Of a stretch of 64,000 bases of DNA, positions 12,401 to 25,038 are shown one piece after another. Source of the stretch: Helopsaltes ochotensis (lineage: Eukaryota > Chordata > Aves > Passeriformes > Locustellidae); NCBI GenBank assembly GCA_013400155.1, contig VXBM01001670.1, positions 73,392 to 137,391 of the forward strand, read 5' to 3'. Every line of letters starts with the position of its first letter. The stretch's first letter is position 1. The notes beneath the pieces are model-generated. The model made no database searches and was not told the DNA's origin. It worked only from the letters and a program-made list of their open reading frames with translations. The position numbers and the translations under genes are program-made.

Positions 12401-14580
12401 GTGAAAAGAGGCACACTAAGATACTGATAATTACTGCAACAGTTTCAAAGAAAATTTTAATAGTGGAGAACATGTTTGCCCGAGTTTTGTATAATGTTTG
12501 GTGTGGCAGACAGAACACACTTTTCATCATGACCTTGAGGAACATAATATAATAGTGATATACTTTAACTTGTTGAGTGTTTTGCATATTTTTATATTAG
12601 CAGAATGTCGTGGATAAGACCAAATTTCTGTCTTTGCCACAATCCTTTATTGAACAATCCCAAACAGAATCTTAGTGAAAAGAATAAAACCAAGTAAGTA
12701 TGCAACACCCTCACTGTTAACAAAATAACAAAACAAAAATGGCCAGATGGAGTATTTTTAAGTAAAAATTTTTTAAGTAAATGATTTTTCCTTTTAAAAT
12801 TCTATATTAATTGTATAAGTCTGTTACTTATGTCCTATTTTTATTAGAACACTTTTCAAATCTTGATATCATTATGCTCAACTCTGCTCCACAAAAATAC
12901 AATCAATGTCTGGTACTCAGTCAGCTTAAAGATTGACATCTATTTGTTCAGTTATACTATTTAACAATGTATTAGCTTCTTTTGCTATAACCTTTAATAC
13001 AATGCATTCTATTGTGCTAATCATGGACATTGCCAATATGCTGGATAAGAATGTGCATGTTAAAGGAATTAAGGACTATCTTTATTAATGTGTCCAATAT
13101 TTAAACTTCAGAATTTAAAAAGTAACCCCAAAACTCTTAGAACTTTCCACATTTACAATCTGATGAGGTAATATACAGCATGTGTATTCTCTCTTAGCTA
13201 TATGACATGACTCTAGCTGGGAAGCTGCTGTCTCCCTTCCCCTCCGCAGACTGCAGCTGTGTCTGACTGATGACACATAACCTGCATTTATATCTTCTCA
13301 GCAATTTTTTTTAACAGGTTAAGTTTAAACCCTTGTTTGCTTCTCTTCATAAAATTCAAATCATTTAAACAATAGCATGTTGTCGCTGAATAAGAAAGAA
13401 TTGTTTTAACTCAGCCAGTGAAGATCATTCTGTTAGACAAACTTGTACGGAAAGTAGTTTCATATAATAATTAAACACATTCTATGTAGAGCATAGCTCA
13501 GATATTTTTATTGATTTAATGTTTTATACTTTTGCTTTCCATGTTCATTTTTCAGTATTTTTGACCTTAACATAAATGTTACTCCCAGACTTTAAACTTT
13601 TGATTAAGGTTTACCACGGCTTTTAAAACACTTTATTAATATTTGATGATTTTTTCAAAGACTAGGAGAAAATTGTTAAAAAAACCCTGGAACCTTAAAA
13701 TAAGATTCTCATAACATGCATGTGAGAATTAAGTATAAGTAACTCTTTTTTTGTTTATTTATTTTTTACTTTTGACAGGTCTTTCTTTGTAATTTTTTCC
13801 TTCTACAGAAAATAAACAAGAAATGGAACTGAACAATTTATTCTAATTGTTTGAAACATAAATCCTAGTCTTTGTTTCTTAGCAGATACAGCTCTGTTTG
13901 AAAGTTTGATCAACAATTTAATAATTTTAGGTAAAAAGAAATAGGTGTTTTGCCATTAAAACTTTCTCTATATTTTATATATATAGAAAACACCATATTG
14001 TATGCACCATGAACATAGCTGTCCACTGATGTTATTAAGTCCGTTCACTCTTTAGGCCAAAATAATTCTCTTTTAGTGATTTCCTTATTAATTCATAAAG
14101 TGGTGATGTGCTCAGAATTTCCGGTTAATATCTACAACTGAGACTGTTTGGAATTCTTAAGTATCTTCCATTCATTTATAAAGTACCTGCAAAAGATGGT
14201 CAGACAGAAAGAGGCATCATAGCTAGACAGCAACAGATAGCATGTTAGGATTTTTTTTCTTTTCAATAAGAATACTTCTTATAGAGCATTTTATTTTTCT
14301 GCCAGTTTTCTGTATTTTTTTGCTGTAAGGTTCAAACCATTTATTGCCCCTTAGTTTTGAAACCCTGGGATGCACGACACTCACTTTGTGGTTTCAAAAA
14401 TCAAACACTTGATTTTAAATGAGTAATAAATCAGCTGTTCATGTTGTCTTGCCGGTGGTGACACTTAGTTTAAGCTTTATTTTCATGTCTATGTTACCTT
14501 AGTAACCAAACTTTTTCAAACAGTAATGGAAGAATTGATTAAATGATATGACTGACACATGTTGGACTGTACTGTAAAAG

Positions 14581-14660
14581 TCATAGACACATTTATGTTG
14601 AAAAGGACCCTTAAGATTGTTGAGTCCAATTGTTAATCTAATATTGCCAAGTCCAAGAAT
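14581..14660 (-). mobile_element. CR1 LINE fragment (3' end)
   Basis: Reads as the reverse complement of an avian CR1 3' end. It shows a TCATAGA remnant, then AAAAGGACCCTTAAGATT, then GAGTCCAATTGTTAATCTAA and GCCAAGTCC, the usual run of words in this family. It is short and diverged, so old. Recognised by eye from remembered consensus. Confidence 0.75.
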
Positions 14661-15689
14661 TCTAGTGTGGATGATATTTTAAGTATATCAAATAAAAGTC
14701 TGAATGAGTTCTGAGAAGTGGTGTTATCCCTGAAGTCAGTAAACTTTAAAAAAAGCAATGTTTTAATAATGTTGGTAAATATTTAATATGCTCTTCTTAA
14801 GCAAAATGCAATATTATTGTAATTTTTCTTAAAAGAAATATTTATCTGGTTCCTAAAAAAAAAATTGAGTCAGACTGACAGGATTTTCTGAGCATGTATG
14901 TGCATGTCAGCATACTTGTAACTCTTTTTGATATACAACACAGCATAACTTGAGAAAAAAAAATGCTAAATGTATATTCTTATTACAAGCTGAAGAAAAA
15001 GATAAAATGACCCTAAGACACTGTACACAAAATCCTACTTCCAGTTAAGACTTTATAGTAACTATTTTAAAAATACATATATATGCATTTATAGATATAT
15101 GAAGTGTATTTCACACATTAGAACAATTTCAAAGAATCTGAATAATCTCCCCCCTCAAAATTTACTCCAAATTTTTCAGATTGTGATTTTCTTGTATGTG
15201 CATTAGAATACATTGTATACCACAAAAAAAAATCAGTAAGTTTTGCATAAACCTTTAAAGCAATACAGCTAATCCTTTATTTACTGTTATTATATATAAA
15301 AACCGTGTTCTGGTTTTTAAGATACACACAGCTATAAAAGCCGATGTTCTTTTGATGAAAAACAGTAATAAAGCCCTGGAAATAGGAGCAATCTTTATTT
15401 TCTGAAAATGTCTGTTACATCTGCAAGGAGATGCTCATAAAAGTTAAAATTAACAAGGTACAATAAATTTAAAGTTCAGATTTAGCTGAGTAATCTACCT
15501 TAGATCCCTATGTAAGCGCTCTTCTTCCGTGACATTTTGACCTTTCATAACTGCAACTTAATCTTCTTTGAAAGAAGAATATAAATCCTCTGAAGAGGAT
15601 TAAATCACAGTGATCTGAGAACAAAGACACTCTCCAGGGAGTATTTTGCATGTCCTTTTTTTGGCTTTAATGGCCTTAGTTGTGCTCTT

Positions 15690-15910
15690 TTCCCAGTTAG
15701 GGAGAGGTGTGTGTGTGTACATGTTGTGGTTAAGCCCAGCAGGGGCAAGGAACGAGAGATTCTCGCGTCCTTTGAGTGGCCAGACCTGGTGGGACAGCCT
15801 CCATGGCCGAGATGCCAGCCCCTAGGGTCTAGGGGATCAGAGATGCTCTTCATAGGCAGACCAGGATACGCAAAGGTGCCTGCCCAGTGCTTTAACATCA
15901 GTGCTGGTGT
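15690..15910. other. GC-rich patch of unknown origin
   Basis: About 220 bases of clearly higher GC than the surrounding intron, with several CpGs (for example TCTCGCGTCC). A 7-bp inverted repeat CCCCTAG-GGT-CTAGGGG sits at 15819-15835. Both strands happen to be open for 67 and 97 codons, but neither reading has a recognisable domain or splice context. It may be a fragment of an LTR or another GC-rich repeat, or a small regulatory island. I cannot assign it. Confidence 0.5.
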
Positions 15911-17835
15911 ATGATGTCAGTGTTCTCCACACAAATCTTCACCTGCACTGAATTTCATCCAAACCCTTGGAGTCCTGATTATTGTCCACTGTAGACCACC
16001 CCCATCACTGCTAATTTCTAGGATAAATTTATTTAGTGTAATTTTGTTTAGTAAAACTGCTGTCTTAGAAATGCTGTACTGGAATTCTGCACAACTCACA
16101 CAATGACATTTTTATATAGTAGATTGATTTTAACTGTTATTGAGTTTTAAAAAACTCTGGAATCTTTTGTTCATATGCATTTTTCCATCTTTTTAGGCTA
16201 GGCTAGATTCCTGTTATCATCTCAATAAAGTAAACTGCAGTTTTTAGGATTTTGGTGCTTATTAGTATGCTTTCCTTTTTAGTAACTAACACCATAAAAA
16301 GACAAAAGATGATCAGGTTTGGGTCATTACACAGTTCCTGCATAGTTTGTGCCTTCATAATAGTATTTTTTGAATTTCTTAAATGTCACTGTTGATTATT
16401 AAGTTGCATGATTTCAAATGGAAAATTATATTTGAATCTCAAAAATTATTGAAAAAACCATACTGGTAGTTGGTACTAAAGAAAGACCTGTTGGGAATAT
16501 TAAACAACAGTTGAAAATTTTATTTCTAACACACAGTTGTCTATTAGTAAGATCCTCTATAAAGAAAATTTACTTCAAAGAGATCTCCAAAGTTCTTCAG
16601 GACTTTATATCTTTCCCAAGTCCTTTCAACCACTGTATGATTTATCTATTCTGTTCATAAACAGGCATAAATTTTGCATTTTGATTGAAATTGATGTGAC
16701 ATACTAACACCTCCACTTGTTGCAAAGTCAGCATATCCTCCAGAACAACCTTTTTTATATTCCTCTCTCATTTTGTTAGCAATTTAAATTAAAGGGGGTT
16801 GTTATTAAGATGAAATAATGGCTTATTTTAATGTTGCTGTGAAATTTGAGAAAAGCAATACTTCCTAATCTAAAACATTATCAAGAACAAATTTCAGACT
16901 TGGTGCATTTGATTTATTTGTTGTATATATGTCAGCATATTTTAAAAATCCGTTCAGACTCTTTATTATACATGAGAATTGCTGAATTAACAAAAAGATA
17001 CAATGATACCTTACTTGGCATTGTCTGTGTTTGCACGCTCTGTTTTCATATGAACATCACTGAAAACTGAATTTTATTCTAACCACGAAGGACAAAACAA
17101 CATTTACTAGAAAATGGATCATCTGAAATATGGAGTCTTGGTGTTCTCAGAACACCACTTATATAAGATTGTAGACTAAAGGTTTTTAAGTGCAATTGTA
17201 ATGAACTACATTAAATGGGATATATGTGGAGATGAAGCTGAATAAAATGCACTGACTGTCAGTGAAAAACAGTTTGCTACTGCCTTGTACCTTCCCCTCT
17301 CCTCTGCCCTTTCCAGGCCAGCTGACCGAGCCCTGGCCAGGCCTTTCTTCAGCAGGACATTATACACCCTTCATGGAATGATGTTAAAAGGGCATTTCCT
17401 TTACAATTCACTTGTAGGCTTGGCATCAGTCGTGTTTTCAAATAGTCTTTATTTTTCCTTTCAGCATCCAAGGAATAGCATGATGCTGAAGGAACTTTTA
17501 GAAAGCAGAGTACTATTTACTTTAAAAAAAATCATCAGAAGTGGAGCACAAAAGAAAGCAATTAATATTTTGCAGATACTCTAACAATATCAGTTCTAAT
17601 ATAAAAAATAAATGAAGCATGATTCCTTGTAAATACATATGTAAACTGTTTCCAGTTTATATCTCCAGGTATGCCTTTTGATGTGTTTTTCTAATCATTT
17701 GAAAGAAAAAAAAAGACTATTTCTACCAGGTGAATACACTTGGCTTTGTTTCAATGCCAGAGAGTGATATAGTGATATTAGCCTGTGTGCACTTGCATGG
17801 CCTTCCTTGCAGAACTAAGACTTTAAATGCTTAAA

Positions 17836-17871
17836 AAACCAACCAAACAAACAAACAAACAAAAAAAAACA
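17836..17871. repeat. (AAAC)n tract
   Basis: Several AAAC/CAAA units ending in an A run. Confidence 0.85.
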
Positions 17872-18331
17872 ATATGAAAGGAAAAACAGAAGATACAAAC
17901 CTTTTGGATATTTCCTCTGATCTGCAGTACTCACCATATTTCAATCTATCTGCCTTTGATAATTCCAGGGTCTTAATATTTCTTGCCACTTTCAGTTTTC
18001 TAATATCTACATGACCTCTGAAAGAGTGAAAAGTTTTTATACAGTCACTTTTATAAAGAACATAATAAAAAAAGCTTGTGTCTGTTAAATTTTTTGTTGT
18101 GTTGTATTAGCATGCTATAGAAAAGATTACTGAGTTTTGGTGAGTATCATTTCTTAAGCTTATTTAACTTGCAACTGAGCCTTGCTGAACTGTGTTTCCA
18201 AATATTTTCATATTGAGTTTGGTTCAAAATCTAATCAGCCCCTTGGAATCATGGCCAAAGGCTCCTCCTGTGCTATTTTGGTAAAATTAATATGAAGAGA
18301 AAAGAGGAGAAATTTTAAGAGATTTTGGCAA

Positions 18332-18921
18332 NNNNNNNNNNNNNNNNNNNNNNNNNNNNNNNNNNNNNNNNNNNNNNNNNNNNNNNNNNNNNNNNNNNNN
18401 NNNNNNNNNNNNNNNNNNNNNNNNNNNNNNNNNNNNNNNNNNNNNNNNNNNNNNNNNNNNNNNNNNNNNNNNNNNNNNNNNNNNNNNNNNNNNNNNNNNN
18501 NNNNNNNNNNNNNNNNNNNNNNNNNNNNNNNNNNNNNNNNNNNNNNNNNNNNNNNNNNNNNNNNNNNNNNNNNNNNNNNNNNNNNNNNNNNNNNNNNNNN
18601 NNNNNNNNNNNNNNNNNNNNNNNNNNNNNNNNNNNNNNNNNNNNNNNNNNNNNNNNNNNNNNNNNNNNNNNNNNNNNNNNNNNNNNNNNNNNNNNNNNNN
18701 NNNNNNNNNNNNNNNNNNNNNNNNNNNNNNNNNNNNNNNNNNNNNNNNNNNNNNNNNNNNNNNNNNNNNNNNNNNNNNNNNNNNNNNNNNNNNNNNNNNN
18801 NNNNNNNNNNNNNNNNNNNNNNNNNNNNNNNNNNNNNNNNNNNNNNNNNNNNNNNNNNNNNNNNNNNNNNNNNNNNNNNNNNNNNNNNNNNNNNNNNNNN
18901 NNNNNNNNNNNNNNNNNNNNN
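18332..18921. other. Assembly gap (590 N)
   Basis: Run of undetermined bases. Nothing can be said about its contents. The open frame spanning it is an artefact of N translation. Confidence 0.99.
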
Positions 18922-19587
18922 AGCTTTGTTATATAGTTACAGACACAGGAATTCCATGTAGCAGTTAGCTCATTTTAAGACTAAGTCCAGTCTATCTCTG
19001 CAAAGTCAAATACATAGCTAATGCTCATGAGGACTCCCCTATGTGCCTCTGTGAAATTTCAGCTTTTAATTGTCCTCACTGAAAAAAACACATGAAATTT
19101 AGTTGTTTGTTTCCTTAAATGTATGCTATGCCTACAAAATATTTACATGTACATCTGGGTATGTACTGATTCAGCATGTTTACACGGAATAGCTTCCAGA
19201 CCGAATCCTAAACTGTGAGATTTCCTTTACTTATCTGCAGAGTAGTTTTGTGTTAGATTATGTTCCTCAGAAAGTGTGTTTTATTTGGGAAGAAAGAACT
19301 CTTGTTGTTAAACCTTGACCGTGTCGGCATGTTTTAGAAAGAGAAGGAAAGTTTGTCTTCTTTAATTCCACCCCAGAACAAGATATAGATAAGAACAAAA
19401 AGAACGTATGGAAAGAGTGCACATGCAATAAAGTCTCAAAGTTAATCAAAGAGAGAAACTCTGAGATCTTTGTAACTTGTGCCTTGCCAAAAAAGGTTAA
19501 AAGATGCTGGACTGAGTCCAACACTAGAGGGCAGGATTTGTCCCGCAAGGGCAGAATGTAGGAACATAAGGTCTAAATAAGGTCTAA

Positions 19588-19670
19588 AGATGTTTGTTTG
19601 GTTGGTTTTGGTTTTGTTTTTGGTTTTGGGTTTGGTTTTTTTTTTGTTTTGGAGTTTGTTTTTTTTTTCC
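19588..19670. repeat. T/G-rich low-complexity tract
   Basis: Irregular GTTTGTTTGG, GGTTTTGG and T-run units on the plus strand, about 80 bases, similar in style to the tracts near 27.6, 28.1, 40.1, 42.3 and 56.3 kb. Confidence 0.8.
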
Positions 19671-22600
19671 TTCAGAAGAATACTTTTGAAGCAATACTTC
19701 TTTTTTCTTGCTTCTTTACTGAAATATAATAAAGGAAAATTATTTGTGGTGCACACTGTACTAATATTGGTACATTCAGTTGCTTCCAAAGCTAACATTT
19801 TTCATTTGAGCATGTACTGCTTCTACAGCCTGCATTAGAAAAGTATTGAGTTGAAGATCCAGCAAATCCACACATAATTTTAATCTTTCATCTTGTTTTA
19901 TGAAACCGTACTTCTCACTCCTGGTCTTTAAACTGAAGGCACACCCACTGTAAGGTACAGAAGTGGATACTCAGGGAAAATAACATCCTACCATCTGACG
20001 TTAATTTTATTTTACAAAATTTTCAGCTGCAGTAGGCTTGAGATTTTGGTGAGGGTTTATTTTAAGAGTATGAGAAACAAACAGTGCATATGCTTATGTA
20101 CATGTATTCAAAAAGACATGTACACCTATAATACATATCAGGTTAAAGCCTCTTGAAAATAGTGTGGCACTGTTGTTTACCTATTTTTCTGTAATGTTTC
20201 TGTAGCAAACTGTTAGGATTGGGCTAAAAAAAAGTATAAGATTAAGCTAATTGAAGAAGTTCTATTGTCTAATGATAATCATTTATTGATATTTTTGCTT
20301 CAAAGTACTATAATATTCTAAGTGCAATCCATTTAGTGTGTGCTGAATTAATTTTCTATGATACCAAATTGTCATTAGAATGCCATGTATCACTAATTTA
20401 AGTGGTTGAAAGAAGTCTAAATATATTGTGTCATCTGAGTTTATAATCTGAAGAACATATTGTGTGTATGACATGGTCAATTTTCCATAAAACCATGTTA
20501 ACTACTGGTAATTTATATTTTTGTCTTTTCACCCTTTGGAAATAGTGTTTTATGTTGGCGGTTCCATTGCTTTGCTTGGGATCAGTGTTGGCTTTACAAA
20601 TAATTTACTAGTAATAGCTCATTGATTTTCTTTCTAGACAGCTACCATGTCTTTCTTGTCAGGACTTAAGATAATTTTAGGATGTTTTTGAGGATATTCC
20701 ATTTTAAAGGAAGATAAAGCATATGATTTTCCCAGTTTGAGGGGACAAATTAAGATACACAGGTATTTGTTTAATTCCTTTGTACCTCTTCTCTCCAGTT
20801 TTTGAGACAGTTAATACATGTGACCTTGCTCAGTCATGTGGGATCTCCCTTGTTCTCCATAAGTTCTTGAAGATAATTGCTAATAGTTCCTTGATTGCTT
20901 CTGTTTAAGTACTGAATTTAATTAGGCCGTGTTCCCTTGAATGTGTCTGCATTTTCTGAATGGTCCTTAAGCTGCTCTCTTCCTATCCTGCCCTTCTCTT
21001 AATTTTATTTCAACATTTTTTTCTAGATGAGAGAAAGTGTTCCTCATTCTCTTTTCCTGCGAGCTATTTTTCTTTCTCTTCATTTTAATAACCATTGAAT
21101 TCTACAAGTTGTGATACTGCCTTCTACCTCATTCCATGGTTTTTTGTCTTTTCACAATACTCACCTTTACCTTATTCTGATAATTTCTAAGGCAGCTGCA
21201 CTTCGTTTTTCCTGTACTTCCTATTTTCCATAGTTTCTAAGTTTCTTTCCACAGGATAACTTTGTGCTATCTTTTGTTCAGGGCACTGCTCTGTCCTTTG
21301 TGCTGACAGGCTCTACTCTTTCTAGTAGTAAAGCAAGATGAGCACTGTAACTTGAACAATATCATGCTCCTTATCACAAAACATTGGAATGAAAATCTAC
21401 AGCGAGACCAAAAGCATATTGGTACTTGACAATAATAGATGATTAGGGAAGAAATGGTGAATTATACAGTGATAAATCAGGAGTATTTTCTCTGTTTCCA
21501 GTCATGCGTAACACAAAGAATTTTTCTCTCAATAAGATTTTCTTCCATGTGTTTGTCCAACAACTTTTTGAACATTTGTATTTCAGCCCACAGAAAAAGA
21601 GATTTGCAGTCTATTTAATTGGTCCTCTTTTCCCCAGTAACTTTGATCTTTTGTTTTCCCCCTCTAGTTCTAATGTTGTGCATTTTAAATGGAAGAGCAC
21701 TACTACACGTAAAATTCAGAATGAAATTTTTGGAGGTTTTTGTGTGAGGACAGATGCTATTCTGTGTTTTGTTCACTGTTCCTTTCCCAGTAATTAATAT
21801 TTTGAATAGCTTAGAGTTTCCTAGAATTATCTAATATGCCATGGCTCAGCTCCTGGAGTCCTAGTTGTCAAATCTGAACCTATCATTGTGTCTGCAAACT
21901 CATAATAATGGTTTTTTCCCCCCATATTTATTTTTCTACAAATTTTGGTAATGAATTTAAAATGCTTGGTTAGTAGGTATCATACCTTTTTTTTGCAACA
22001 AGTAACAAAAAGCTTCTTCCTCATTGCTGTTCAGATTTGATCTGCATTTACCCTGGATGTGTACAATTGATTGTAAACAAACCAAGATTTCATTTTTCTG
22101 CATTCTATAATAGTATATTTAAGTACACAGTAAATACTAACCTTAAAGAACATATTTTAAAGTTCTTTTTTGACTTCATTGTTTTATTGTTTTCAACGAT
22201 TTTTGTAAGTTATGATACAACAGGATGTCATTATTACCACCATATTCTATGATAGTGAACTGTAAGCTTCAATTGACTTCCTATGAAAGTTCTTGTTTTT
22301 TCAATGATCTGATTCTAAGATCATGTTTGGGGTTCTTTTTAATATTGACACAGAATGCTGTAAGGTGGAAGCAGTAAAAATTAATCTACTGGATATGATC
22401 TGTGGTCTTTTTGATAACAGCAAGGACAACACATTTCAGAGAAAATGTGAGATTCTCTTAAAATGCTGCTGGGAACTATATGATCTGTGAAGGAGGCCTT
22501 CTCTTTTTATATTTGGAGACTGATAATAAATTGGACTGTTAAATTTCTTTGAAGAAATTTACTGGAATAATGATAAAATTGTGATCATTTATAAAATTTC

Positions 22601-23009
22601 CGTGTAAGGCCATACTCTTTTTCGCAGTAGGCCAACCTCATTGTAGCTTTAATAGCCACTTTTACAGTCCAATTATGCGCTATCTGAAATATTTTTTTGT
22701 ATTTGTTTTGATTTACCTTTTCCTTTTTCTGTAATAGTTCCTATGTTCCATTGCAAGAATCATAGATATAATATCATTCCTTTACTTATGTCCTCTTCTG
22801 CAATCCTGAGCATCTTTCTATCTCTTCTCTTTTTATAAGGTTTTGTTTGTATAAGAGTTTCTTCTTTGTGTTTTAAACTACATTAGGTATTATGACTGTT
22901 AACACAGGGAGGCATGAGGAATAAGAGTAAATAAAATAAATCATCACTTTTCTCATATATGAAACATGGATTTCTGTGACCTCTCAGAGTTTAAATGTTA
23001 AACTCCCCC

Positions 23010-23014
23010 TCCCC

Positions 23015-23047
<33 letters not shown>

Positions 23048-23049
23048 TA
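23010..23049. repeat. poly(T) followed by (GT)n
   Basis: A run of about 20 T followed by about seven GT units, a composite simple repeat. Confidence 0.9.
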
Positions 23050-24508
23050 AATACCTGTGGCAGTTCACAGCTTCCCTTAATCTATCTTGACTATCACTAA
23101 GATGAAAATTATGAAATATTGTCAAATAGTTTAGGTTTTAGAACTATTTTGTTCAACTTTCGGATAAAAATCTGAAGTTTATGCTGTATCTCAAAAATTG
23201 ATTTTTGTTTAACTCATGTCTTAAAAACATGTACTTAGTTTGAATTATATTTATCTGAATTATTAAGGTGTGAGATTATTATTTATACTCTTCGGGTTGT
23301 ATCCAGATTCAGATTTAATTATTAGATGATTCACTAATTGTCTAACTAGAATATTGGATAGAGTGAATGAAAACACAGCAACACTAAGAATTTAATTTAA
23401 ACTGTGTGTTTTTAATCTAGTAACAAGGGGAAAAAAGTAAATTACTCCTACCATGAAAAATAAGTTTAAGAGTGCAAAATCTTCTAAGTTTAGAAGATTT
23501 CATTTTAGATACCAGAGATACATTTATTACACATTTCAGATACTGTAGTCAGTCTTTATTATTTGAAAAGTGTCACACTGCAATTCAAGTCTTTTTTGAT
23601 GTAGTCATGTTATCTATTGAAATGTTTAATATCACTTTTGAATTGTTGTATTTCTTCATTTGAAAGGAATTAGAGCAACAGAAATGTCTTTCAATTAAAT
23701 TCAGGGAGATATGAACTTACGGTCAGAAATCTAATCTTGTCATTCTTCTAACATTAAAGAAAGAATATTCTCTGAAACTGAGTAAATATTTCTAGTTTAC
23801 AAACAAGATGAAAAGTCTCTTTCCCCAGGCTATTGAAAGAGGGTACATGAAAGCCAAGAACAATTGAATAAACTCAATATTAATATTTTGGTAACCAGAG
23901 GAAGCTGATATTTAAATTAAGGCTTGAGAGTTTATGTGCAAACATCATGAAGTTCACACAGCTCTAAGAACTCAGATCAAAAGAAGTTCAACATTGAATG
24001 AGAATAATCCTAAAAGAACAGGGCTTTAATTGCCATGCAAAATAGGTTAGCATAGATTTTATTTTCATGTTTGTTATTTTAAGAACATTTTCTATCCCAT
24101 AGCATTTTTCTAAGAACCCAGTATAACTTCAACACAATTGGTCTGAAATGTTTTCTTTTTTAGCAAACTGATACCGGGCATCTTTTCAATTTATGAAACA
24201 ACAATCAGTGCATGTGTTGGATCAATAAACACAATGCATCCCAGCTGGATATAGACATTTTAAAAAATTGTTCACTGACTAAATCAGTACAAGTCAAACA
24301 GGTATCAGAAAGATCAATGAAGAAAAAATCTGTGCAAAATTGCAGAGGACAGAAAATTGTTGAGAATCATTACATGCCTACTGCTCTAGATCAAGTTATA
24401 AAGAAAGAGTGTTATTTGTGTGTAAATACAAAGCCATTAGTTTGGCCTTCTGCATCTTCCCTTAGTTTTGGGTTGTTAATGCAATGGAAACATAGATTTT
24501 GAATAAAG

Positions 24509-24687
24509 AGAATCAGAGAATCATTTAAGATCATCAGTCCGACCATTAATCCAGCATTACCAATTCCACCACTAAATGATGTCCCTCTGTGCTACAACCA
24601 CATACCATTTAAATACTGCTGGGATGGTGACCCAGCCCTGTCCCTGAGCAGCCTGGTGTAATGCTTGACAACCCTTTCTGTGAACAC
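24509..24687 (-). mobile_element. CR1 LINE fragment (3' end), left member of a back-to-back pair
   Basis: Begins with AATCAGAGAATCATTTAAGA, the reverse complement of a CR1 3' terminus with its octamer-like ATTCT repeats. It continues through words typical of the family such as CCAATTCCACCACTAAATG, GATGGTGACCCAG and GCTTGACAACCCTTTCTGTG. It ends where a plus-strand CR1 begins. Call is from remembered consensus. Confidence 0.85.
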
Positions 24688-25038
24688 CTTAGAGCACCTT
24701 CCAGCACCTAAAGGGCCCCTTCAAGGGAGCTGCAGGGGGACTTCTCACAACAGCATCTAGTGATAGGACAAGGGGGAATGTCTTTAAACTGAAGGAGGGT
24801 AGATTGATATTAGATTTTAGGAAGAAAAACTCTTTACTCTGACGATGCTGAGGCACTGGAACAGGTTGCCCAGAGAAGTTGTGGATACCTCATCTCTGGG
24901 ACCATTCAAGTATTCAAGGCCAGGCCAGATCTGAGGAACCTGGGCCTAGTGGAAGGTATTCCTGTCCATCACAAAAGTTAGAACCAGGAGATTTTTAAGG
25001 CCCCCACATTCTGTGATCCTATGATGATTCTATAAATT
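24688..25038 (+). mobile_element. CR1 LINE fragment (3' end), right member of a back-to-back pair
   Basis: Plus-strand CR1 3' region. It shows GTGATAGGACAAGGGGGAAT, TTTAAACTGAAGGAGGGTAG, GAGGCACTGGAACAGGTTGC and CCAGAGAAGTTGTGGAT in the canonical order. It closes with the 3' terminal repeats ATTCTGTGATCCTATGATGATTCTATA. It is 5'-truncated, as usual for CR1, and moderately diverged. Confidence 0.93.

Noticed and set aside
18325..18936. 203-codon open frame across N bases
   Set aside because: Artefact of translating the assembly gap.
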